A stretch of DNA of 64,000 nucleotides from Gnetum montanum (taxonomy: Eukaryota; Streptophyta; Gnetopsida; Gnetales; Gnetaceae), in the NCBI GenBank assembly GCA_015680685.1, contig MNCI01035165.1, forward strand, positions 276,179-340,178, in the 5' to 3' direction. A program made the translations under genes and the position numbers. Numbering within the stretch: the stretch's first letter is position 1; every line of letters begins with the position of its first letter. Below, in pieces: positions 46,000-56,100 of the stretch. The notes beneath the pieces were generated by a model. It was not told the origin of the DNA. It did no database searches and was given only the letters and a program-made list of their open reading frames with translations.

Positions 46000-48494
46000 A
46001 ATAGCATGGGTTAACATTACAATGCGAATCCTAGGTGGCACTTGGTTTGAAGGGCACTCAAAGGTATTTGATGTAGAGGATGAGGGTGATGGAGGTGCAG
46101 GATGATCAACTGTAGTAGGTTGTGAGGGCTGGAGAGGACTATTGGACTAGAAGAAAGGTCATTTCCTTGATCGATTATCCAGACCACTTGGTTGAAAAAT
46201 CAATTGTGAATGCACAACCCTTGTATCATTTCGTTGTTATGGCTATGGAGGAATCTCACCCTGCATGGATGGAGCAAGAGGTAATTAAGTTGAAGGTGGA
46301 GATGTAGGTGCAAAGGGATGTGGAGGATGATAAGGATATGGATATGGGTTTTCCCCTCGAGTAGATGGTGAATGTATTCGATGGTACTCTGAAGGGTAAT
46401 AATGATGCTGGAATGATGCATGACTCGCAGAACTACTAGGGGAGACAGGCTACTAAACATAGTACCTATATGGATCTGGTTGCTTATAAGGGTACTGCTG
46501 CCTTGGCGGTGGCATTCCCCATGATTGTGATTGATAGCACTATTGGTATTGTTCGTATGGTTATGAAGGAGCTCCACTTGGGTAGTAAGCTTGTTGTGAC
46601 TGGTGGAACTATCTTGGACTGCCTTGAGGATAAGGCAATCATCTTGGAGCTTGCCTATGTGCTAGGAGAGGATTCAATGCATACACTCTAGACTCTTATA
46701 AGTGTGACACCATAGGACAACATCCCTTTGGATGCTCATATTGATAGATGTTACATTCAGTTTCATCATCAGAGTCAAACTCCACAACTTCCTCTACTAC
46801 AGTAGCTTTGCCCTTACCTCTTTGGTAGGCACGTTTAGCTTCTTTTCACCTCCTCAATTACGATCACTATTTTGCTCTTTGGATTCTTTGACAATCTTTA
46901 AAGCAATTTTAAACTTTCATCCAAAGAGTCCCATAACTTGTCAACCTTGGCTGAAATATTAGAAATAGATTTTTGGATGGGCAAGGTCTTTTTATTCACC
47001 ACTTCATCAAGTGGTGACTCCTCCTCGTCACAAAATTGGACCTCTCATTTTCTGATAAATGGGTCCTTGTTATATTCTTCAGCACTTTCCCTCTTTTGTA
47101 TCCCACCTTCTTCTTTTGCTACCTACTCAATTAGCCTTTGGATCTGATGAGCTCTTAATTCAGACAAGCTTCCTTGGGCATATACTCCAAGGGTTCTTCT
47201 TGTTTCTGCTTTGAGTCCATATATGATTTGGCAAAGTTATTTCCTCTAAGAATAACCATGGCTAGGGCATCGATGTAGGAGTGAATAGTATTGACCCATG
47301 GCAACATCCAAGGGTTCATGTGCTCCTTGTTTCTAGCCTTGGATTTGCCTTCTTAGATTGGACACTTTGGAGTACATCTTGTGTTTGTCATTGAATAGTT
47401 CTAACATGGGACTCCATCTATGGATAGATTCCAATTTTAAGGACTGGTACCAACTTTTAGCTTCCCTGATGAGTATTCTTGGGAAAAGCTTGAGTTTTTG
47501 CCACTCATTCTCTATGTTCTTTAAGGAACAGGCATCTTGAAAACCTTGTTGATGTGTCTGCAGATTAGAATTATATCCCCCCTCAAATCTTGGGATTATT
47601 TTTCATGTCTAGGTGCTTGGTCCGACTATCCTTCATATGCCTGGTTGGGATTTTCACTACCTCCACAATGTTGAGCATACTTTGAGTCACCAATAAAGGT
47701 TCATCATCATCATTGTGTTGATGACATCAATGATGGTTTCGACCACCCCTTCGATTTTGGTGGCCTTCACAGTCATTATTATTTCGTCGATCACCTTCAT
47801 CACAGTTTTTTTGATGACAACTTCCATGAGAATTGTTAGATGAAGAGGAATGTTTGGAATCAGATGAAGAGGATGAAGAGGAAGATGGATCATCGCCGCC
47901 ATCATAGTGTCTGCCACCACTCTTATGCTTATTATGATCACCATCTTGAGATCCCTTGTTGCTATGATGTTTACTCGAGTCCCTACCTTGGCTATCACTC
48001 TTTCCTGACTTCAGTTTATGAATAGTCAATTGCAGGGTTAGGTTCACACCCTCGCCATCAATAATAGGGGGTGAAGAATCTTCATGTTGAGAACCTTCCA
48101 AGGAAGGATTGTTATTGTCCTCTTGATCTAGTAAGAACAAAGGGTTAGTGTAATGTTTTCCCTTTGTAGCTTCATGGAGTTTCTCCTGATGTTTATCTTG
48201 CTTATGTTGTGTTTCAGTGGGACAATAGTTCTGAGTGTTGTATCCATCCACAACGTATTTTTCATGAAGATCTACTATGCCCAACTTCTTAAAGGTTTTA
48301 AACAGCATTCCGAGCACAGATCTATCAGGGGGCAAGATGATGTTGCCCTCCATATCATGCCATCACATTTGTTCATCCTGATGTAGGATGAAGGTGAAAT
48401 TTGGCACAAACTCATCTAGATGAGTGTATACCACCTTGCATTCTTGTGGGACCAATGGTTTCGTATCTTTAAGCTTGTGAGAAGAAGAAGACAT
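46000..48494 (-). pseudogene. gag: E3 gag
   Basis: ATG 48494 (MSSSSHKLKD), one stop, then the open block 48353-47727 with DMEGNIILPPDR and a Ser/His/Asp-rich region (SSSSSSSSDSKHSSSS) and RR/GG-rich end. The gag core follows at about 47650-47200 (KLKLFPRILIREAKSWYQSL, LRRQIQG), then a Lys/Glu-rich part and a knuckle remnant CNIYQYEHPKGCC near 46760-46720, where the second Cys is Tyr. A Pro/Gln/Tyr-rich tail runs to about 46000. ORFs called on the + strand here are shadows. Confidence 0.8.
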
Positions 48495-48633
48495 TTTGTA
48501 AAACAAAATGAGATTGTTAGTGTGCTTTTCTAATTTTTTTCTGTATAATGAGAATGGTATTGACCTTTAAGTTCGTACAACGATATTAGTAATACTCACT
48601 TAGACCTAAATAGAACACGTTCCACAAACAAAG

Positions 48634-48651
48634 TCCCGGCCAACAGTGCTA
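48634..48651 (-). promoter_or_regulatory. E3 primer-binding site (tRNA-Asp type)
   Basis: The minus strand reads TAGCACTGTTGGCCGGGA directly after the LTR end (48653). It matches the tRNA-Asp complement TGGCGCCGTTGCCGGGGA with several changes. Confidence 0.75.
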
Positions 48652-48652
48652 A

Positions 48653-49174
48653 TGATGAGTGGCAAGGTACCCCTATGCCCAACCATAGGAATCACAAAGC
48701 ATTCATGTGCAATCCAGTCGAATTCCGTGGACTTTATTATTTCTAGCACACTAGCCCTTTAGGAAGTGAATCTAACCTTAAGGTCAATCGTTGTCTTCCC
48801 AATTACACTTGTGACATTCGTTGGTATGGTTAAGTGTAACTGAGGCATCTAATTTTTATCATTTTGTGTTTTATAAGTTGGTGCTCAAATGTAGATAAAA
48901 GTAATTTGATTAACTAATCTAAATTAACTAATTTACTAACACTTAATTAATCCTAGCATAAGTATTGGTTTCCACTTTCTGTACACATTCTAAACCCATG
49001 TATCCANTGCTCAGGTACAACAATGCTTGAATAAAGATCTGTACACTCAATGACTCCTACTACGGGCACTTGGGAGAAAAAATTCTAACTTTCGAATGTT
49101 GACTAGGCCTCGTCAATGTGATCGACTACGTTGATGAGGCCTTGTCGCCGCAGCCAACCAACAACAACTCATCA
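48653..49174 (-). repeat. E3 5' LTR with two internal losses
   Basis: It aligns to both ends of 37742-38675 but is about 410 bp shorter. One loss is at the N (49007), where roughly 330 bp are absent. The other is at about 49099, where the stretch with the TATA box is absent. It ends TGATGAGTTG.. on the minus strand at 49174, next to TSD ACATT. Confidence 0.85.
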
Positions 49175-49796
49175 ACATTCATAATGGCTTATGAAGCTTC
49201 CTTTCCTTTCTTTTTTAGAGCTTAAATATCTTTACTAAGCCTTCTCTGCCTTCATAATTTGGGATCCTTATTGTAAGAAGCTAATGGTGGGATAAAAAGT
49301 AAAATAAACTATAACTAATGGGAGCATTAGGTTTAAAGTGAGTGCAATGAAGCTTGTTTCTCATAGTGTTTTCCATGGCTAAAATAATTTCTACTTCTAG
49401 TAACTTAGCATGGCTCATCTCGTTCTTTTGAAAATTTTAGGACTTTAATTGAATAATAGCTTATGTGCTAGAGCCTAAAAGGAACTAGAACTAAAGCTTT
49501 TGTTTTAAAGTAATTAGTTTAGCTTGCTCGTTCAACTAGATTTTATAATTTGCAAAAGCTATTATTCTAAAGATCTTTTTAATCTTATTGCAAAGGCATT
49601 TGGAAACACTTCAAGGAACATAAACCACCATTCAAGCTTTAATACCTTCATAGCTTTTTAGGTTAGGAACCTTGTCTTCTTTTAGCACATAATCTCCTTC
49701 CAATCTCAAGCTCTTCTTTCTTTTTGATAATAATTTACTTCCGATGCTACAACCTTATAAAGTTTGCTCCATGAAATGGCCAAAAATGTACCAACA

Positions 49797-50536
49797 ACTA
49801 TGTCATAATTCATGGATGGAACCAATGTTATTCTTTAGAGAGTTACACAATAATTAGGTATTATTGTCTTCTCGCTTAGGCTAAGTCATTGCCATATTAT
49901 TTAGTCTAAGTAAGGCATATGATGGTTTGATGTTGTTTGGTTGTGGCTAACCTAAATGAAAACATAGAAATTAATTATTTACCTAATCTAATGGATAACA
50001 ATAAAACTAAATTGTAAGTTATCCTAAAGTAATGAGTGTCCATTTCTAGTTTGTCATATGCATCCTAAACTAGTGTAATTGTTGCTGGGATTTCCAAACA
50101 ATATGCTTGAAACTAGTTATGTTCATTCTATTGAATTACCATTATGCATAAACACATAAATATTAAGTTAGTTACAAAAGTAAAATAAATTCCATTAAAA
50201 GCAAATTCTATGCTAAGCTAGAGTAATGTAATGAATATGAAATAATCTTGATCTAGTTGTTGGTCATGGATTGCGCCTAGGTACAATGCTACTTAAATAA
50301 GACACCCTACAATCAACTCAAATTCATATTATGGGCACTTGTTGACTACTATAAGAAATCAAGACATCAAATTGGAAGGTTTCAACTACCTACTAATATA
50401 AATGTTGTCATGAATGTAGTAGGTAAGTCATATTTATAGACATTTATGATGATTATGTTATCACACTGTGATACTACATTAAGGCCTATGATATCATATC
50501 ATACCTAACCAAAAATGTACTATTCAATGTTCATCA
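49797..50536 (-). repeat. Fifth Athila-like LTR, part 2
   Basis: It continues the LTR begun at 34842: GTCATAATTCATGGA.. matches the interior of the E4 LTR (GATCATAATTTATGAA..). Then GATGTTGTTTGGTTGT, TTGCTGGGATTTCCAAAC, AGGTACAATGCTACTTAAATAAG and a minus-strand TATA near 50430 follow in the family order. It ends near TTCATCA (50536). Its right flank is genomic. Confidence 0.65.
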
Positions 50537-52400
50537 CAAATTAAGGGTGACAATGTATTTTCAAGATATAAAAAGAATATAGAGCCATGTGAGATCTTCA
50601 TTAACAATATTATGATGTTAAAATTTGAAGAATGGATGCTCCTTCAAACCTTGATTATCATAGTCTTTCTATTCACTTTGCATCACTACTAATGTAATTA
50701 TTTAAAGATGAAGTATAAATTAAGGATCAATGTTAGGATATTAATTCACATTTTGCAAACTATTATGCATTTAGTTTATAATGTTTTATAACTCATGAAT
50801 TTAACTTATAAGTAATAATTAGTTCATGAAATATCGTGAACATGTTGTGGATAGTTACAACTCCTTGTAATGATTCATTTGTGAGGGGTGTGTAAGTTGA
50901 AGAGTGAGAGTGTAAGTATGTAAAAACAAAGAGCACAAGACGTATGGTTTATAAGTAGCAATAACAAAAGATTAAAAGGTTTTCTTTTTGAAAGAAATAA
51001 GTATTTGCTAGCAATGAGAGAACACTTGTAAATAGGAAAACCTATCACTTACATTATATTTAAATGTTAATTTATGAATTACTTATAATATACAACTCTA
51101 TAAATTTTGTCTCTATTTTCTTAAAAGATTCTAAATCTATTTGCACGTACAAAAACACTTCATATCCTTGGGATCCTACTTTCTATCTTAACTTCATGCA
51201 GGCTCAAATGAAGCTTGCTAATTAACTTGTGAAACTTGATTATAATATTAACTGCATGATAATACACTTCTAAATTCCTCTTATGTCTTCTATATTAAAT
51301 TTTTCATTGCCTTCCCACATTTAATCATAAAATTTTTAGTGTCTACTACTTAAACAACTATGTATGGGCTTAGAATAGTTTGTGCTTGTAATGCTAAGAT
51401 TGAACACCAAAGAATGATAAATCTATATTGAAAAAGGAATTATTATTTAGAGGCTCAATGCTCATCTTCCCAAGGTAGGGTTAGTCAGTGGATGAGCAAG
51501 CACCTTACCATCATTTTAAGTGATGGTCCTTAATAAATCTACATTGAAGACTTTCAAAATTTGCAAAATTATAAGTAAAACACCATAACCCTAAAGAATA
51601 GAAATTTACAAATCCATAACCACAATTCATAATTAAGAAATGAAATCAATTGCAGTTTCTCTCCATTGATTTCTTTATTTTTGATGTTTATCATAATGCT
51701 AATTTTTTTAATTAAAAATAAGATTTATTGTACTTGTTATCAAATTATTATCATAATAAATAAGTTAGAACAAGGCTCAGATGATGATGATTAAATAGAT
51801 TGGAACATTGCTAATAGTATATTCTTTAGTTAAATGTATGAGTGTCTAATTAAGACTCTTAAGAGGCCCTTCCCTCAAAGGATTATCTGCATCATAAAGA
51901 CATTATTCATAATAATATGTGCACTTTATGCCACCAAGGGGCTGAAAATATTAACTATCTATTTATCTCCTATCCCTTCATTGAGGACATTGGGCAACTT
52001 TCTCAAATCCAAGCATAATTTACAAGGTGGATTGGAGAAACAATTGCAAAGTTGTCTAATTCGAAAAACTCTATAGATAAAGAGTGTAGAGCACACTCCC
52101 TGTTTGTGTGTAGTATGAACTCTAGTCTAAACTAAAGTTACTTTTACTCACAAAACATGTGATTTGGAGACCAGGTTTGTACTGCTCACAAAACAAAACA
52201 TGTGATTTGGAGACCAGGTTTGTACTGCTCTCAAAACCCTAAAAATTGCTAGTTTGCCTTTGTAATGAGTTTTGCTTTGTACCCTAGCCACTAGACTTCC
52301 TTTTAAGTAAAAAACAAAAATCACACTATAGAACCAGACTTCCTTTGTTAAAAAAAAAACAAAAAATATTAACTCCTTTAACATAGTTAACCAAATTTTA
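50537..52400. other. AT-rich intergenic stretch, no gene seen
   Basis: Short ORFs (e.g. 51834-52076) have no recognisable content. A 43-bp perfect tandem duplication lies at 52152-52237 (ATGTGATTTGGAGACCAGG in each copy). From about 52400 composition shifts to a more CpG-containing stretch that leads into the BMS1 gene. Confidence 0.6.
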
Positions 52401-53104
52401 CTGGCATCATCATCACGTAGCCTTATCAGAGCAGGCGTGATTGCAACCCTATGGGCCTGCGTCGTACGCCTGAGACAGAAACCTCACACAGACACAAAGG
52501 AGCGTCATGAAACACAGACACAGGGACAACAAGCACAATACACGGAAGAGCAAGAGCTACAAGCAAAGCAATAAATATTATTCACCGCTAAAAGAAGCTG
52601 GATTGTGCTAATCACTTGTGATTTGCAATCGTAGATTTTAAGTTTTCCGTGCCCTGCTGCTACTTTGTTTATTCGACGCCAGAATTAAACGAGACCGCGA
52701 AACCTCCCTGTTCTCTGGCATTTCATCACTTCCAGTGCCGACTAACGCAGATTTTAACTTTTTACCAGGTACGAAACTTTCGTTTTAGCGTACATTGCAT
52801 CTCGTCTGCACTTTTTAGAGACGAGGGAATAGCTTCTGCAGAGTTTTTAAAATCTATGTATGTTCATGCGGTGATTTAGAAAAATATGAATCATTATATG
52901 TTTAGAACGTGCGACAGAAGTGATGAAGAATGGACAAAAATTTATTTTGGGGCTCTTACATGTTTACGAAATGTACCATAACACGTTAGAACATGCTGTG
53001 TTAAATTGATGTCTATGATGAAAGCAGGATTTTGCAAGATTTTAGAGTTGAGAGCTTTGAGAATGTGTGCAGGGTAGAGTCAATCAATAGTTTTGGAAGG
53101 AAAG
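52400..53104 (+). promoter_or_regulatory. BMS1 promoter/5' UTR region with a probable 5' UTR intron
   Basis: CpG-containing sequence around 52420-52800 (GCGTCGTACGCC, GGAGCGTCATG) contrasts with the AT-rich flank. No clear TATA box. A donor TACCAG/GTACGA at 52769 and acceptor TGTGCAG/GG at 53072 would make a 304-bp intron in the leader, leaving 32 bp of leader before ATG 53105. The transcription start is not determined. Confidence 0.45.
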
Positions 53105-56100
53105 ATGGATCAAGTACACAAGGCTCATAGGTCACGCCAGGCAGGACCATCCTTGAAGAAAAAGGAGAAAGAAGACAAGAAGAAACGAGGCATTTCTAGC
53201 AATAAGCAAAACCCTAAGGTTAGATATTTATAAAGTTCATTGGTGTGATATTTTTTTTCTGGGAATAATTTGTCAATTAAATTTGGTTATGATGTCTCAG
53301 AGTGTTAACGTCAACTATGTGTTCGAGGCTTTAAATTGTTTCAAGAAGTTTTTTTCTTGAACAGTAAATGTTCTAGCATGCAGTTTATTTTAGTGTTTAA
53401 AGGATTTTTAGATAATTTTTCTCAAATGTCAGTTTGAAGACTCTGCTTTCAAGTTAATAGCTCGTGTTTGCTATCGGAATTGGATATTTGCCAAAAAATG
53501 ACATTGTCTTTCTTTCACGTTGGCTTTAACAGGCCTTTGTTTTTAAGTCATCGGTAAAGGCAAAGCGTCAACAAGCCATTGCATCAGAGAGGGATCAACG
53601 CAAGCTTCATCTGCCCATTGTTGATCGTTCTATAGGAGAACCGGCACCTTATGTTATTTTAGTGCAAGGCCCTCCACAGGTAAATTGATGGTTTAAGGGT
53701 AGTGATTTTTAATTAACAAATATGTTTTCTAATTTTAATAAGAAAGGGTTTAGGGTTTGCAATCAACACATCTATCACTGTATTTGAAATTATTGCAGGT
53801 TGGGAAGTCATTGGTTATTAAATCTCTTGTAAAGCATTACACCAAGCATAACACTTCAGAAATACGTGGGCCAATAACTGTTATTTCAGGTGGGTTGAAA
53901 AAATGCTTTATATTTTACAGTTTCTTTGTTAATTTTTTTAAAAAAGGCTGTTTTCATTTTTTTTCCTGGGTAGGCATAAGCTTTCATGTTTCTGAGGGCA
54001 TACACTTTTTCATTTGTTTGATTAACTGTTCTCAATGATTGGCCTAGCTTCTGGGATGAGTATTTCTTTAACAAGATAAAACATGGTTAGAACAAAAGAA
54101 TGCTATTTTTTCTTTTTCAGTGGCTTCCTAATTTATCAACTCAGGAATTCTGTACATTACTAATAACACTGTGACATTATGAATATGTCTATTTGAATTT
54201 CTTCTAAATATGCATTCTTATTATTCAATTACACAAAATATATTGCTGCACAGTGCAGAGAAAACTAGGCAATAAAAAATTGGTAGTTGTCCAAGAACTT
54301 GTGATCCTTAATGGAATATTGTCAGACTTTTATCATTTTCAAGCAAGAGAATCACAATAGAGATACTTGTACAATGCCTTGTGGCAACCTTTATTTGAAT
54401 TCTGAAGAAATAAAAAAGTTGGCTTTTCAGGGTGAAACACAATATAAGAATAATGCGAGAAAGCCATAGCCCATTTTTACTAATTTTTTAATTACATTTA
54501 TTGGTCTGCTTGACCATGACATTGACTATGTTGGAGCAGATTGAAGATTACTCTGAATTAATTATAATTTTCTGGACACAATAAGAGACTTTCTGAAACA
54601 CCTTTTTTGTAATTCTTTTTTATTATTTTTCAACAAATAAACTTATCACTGAATTTAGTTTTTATTTTTGAAATTGGAATCACGTACAATAAGTTAGCGT
54701 GTAAATTTGGGAAAGTATTTTTGCATGTGTTCCTTCAGTTGAGATTCTCATATTTTATTAATTTTTTTGGGTGTTGGTGAAGGCAAACACAGAAGGCTGC
54801 AATTTGTGGAGTGTCCAAATGATATAAATGCAATGATAGATGCTGCCAAGATTGCTGATCTTGTTTTGCTTCTCATTGATGGAAGTTTTGGGTTTGAGAT
54901 GGTTAGTTTTTTAATGAATTCCTTATCATTTGTAGGACATATGCAATGTAATTTTACTGTTTTGATCTTAGCTGATAGGATGATATAGTTTACACAATCC
55001 TAGAAAGTAGAAATACAGTGAAACCTTAGCTTGATGTAATTGATGCTTAGTCTGAAAAGCTACTGCTGTTAGGATGTTTTTAGGTAAATCTAATGTCATC
55101 CATTATCCACATTGCCTTTAGATTCTGTTGTGTTTTGAGATTCCTTTCTAGTTTGTTTCTATCTGAAAAAAAAAATTGTTTGTTATAAACTGATGTTGGA
55201 TATTGGTTTTTATACAATTTGTCACCGGGGAGTCTTCTCTTCTAATTGCTTGCTATTTTTCCAGGAAACTTTTGAGTTTTTAAATATTCTTCAAGTCCAT
55301 GGCTTTCCAAAAGTCATGGGAGTTCTTACACATTTGGATAAATTTAAGGATGTCAAAAAAATGAGGAAAACAAAACAACGACTGAAACATCGTTTTTGGA
55401 TGGAAATATATGATGGTGCAAAATTATTTTACTTGTCTGGTCTGATCCATGGAAAGTAAGGTTCTTACTCCTTTATTGTCGTGGATTTAAGTCTGAAATT
55501 TAAAAATGTAAATTTAGTAGGGTCAAAAAATTAACTGCCAATTTTCTGCATTCCAGGTATACAAAACGTGAGATTAATAACTTGGCAAGATTCATATCCG
55601 TTGCAAAATTTCGTCCTCTTTCATGGAGGACAACTCACCCCTATGTGTTGGTTGATCGTTTTGAAGATATAACTCCACCTGAGCAAGTGCAACAGGACCA
55701 GAAATGTGATCGAAATGTTACCGTTTATGGCTATTTACGTGGCTGCAACTTGAAGAAGGGAACAAAGGTGATTTTACTTTTAACTCATTTTTTAACTTGT
55801 ATGAATGATTGTAGATTATCTTTCCTTTTATGAAAAGTGAGAGATGAGAGAATAGTTGGAAAGAACCGCATTTATGTTTGTGAGTGTTTACAATTGGCAA
55901 TTCAAAAAGCTGTATCCCTTTCTGTATGGCAGTGCTGCATGGTGAAGCCATATAAATTTCCTGTCTATGCTGCTCCTTTCTTTCTTGTGTGTGATTGCTT
56001 CTTTTCTGCATGTTTCCTGCTACTTATTTATTGGTTTTATATCCTATTTTTAGCATGTCTCATGCTTTTGTGGTGACTGCTAGCAGAACTCTTACACTTA

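Larger units (their letters stand above)
37742..49174 (-). mobile_element. E3: Athila-like Ty3/Gypsy element with an extra ORF, 11.4 kb
   Basis: 3' LTR 37742-38675, 5' LTR 48653-49174, perfect TSD ACATT (37737-37741 and 49175-49179). On the minus strand: PBS, gag (48494-46000), PR, RT, RNase H, IN (43600-42270), 3' spacer with tandem units, coiled-coil ORF (40215-38930), purine tract (CATGGGGGTA), LTR. RT shows FMDDFSTYG. Its LTR U3 repeats GAGGCCTC words instead of the TGACGTC array of E1. It inserted into the solo-LTR-like element 34904-49796. Confidence 0.9.
34904..49796 (-). mobile_element. 3.45-kb solo-LTR-like element, split by E3
   Basis: The + strand reads TGTTGG..CCAACA at the two ends (34904 and 49796) with a perfect 5-bp TSD ACTAT (34899-34903 and 49797-49801). 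Taking out E3 leaves about 3,455 bp (34904-37741 plus 49180-49796). There are no direct terminal repeats and no ORF. TG/CA ends with 5-bp TSD and no internal genes define a solo LTR. Orientation is set by resemblance to 4060-9847: its 3' end is at 34904. Inside lie a TATA candidate (minus, 36059-36052), a 3 x 105-bp repeat just upstream of it and a long ACGT-motif array. Confidence 0.75.

Noticed and set aside
51834-52076. 80-codon + ORF near BMS1
   Set aside because: No recognisable motif, no coding-type composition; intergenic AT-rich sequence.
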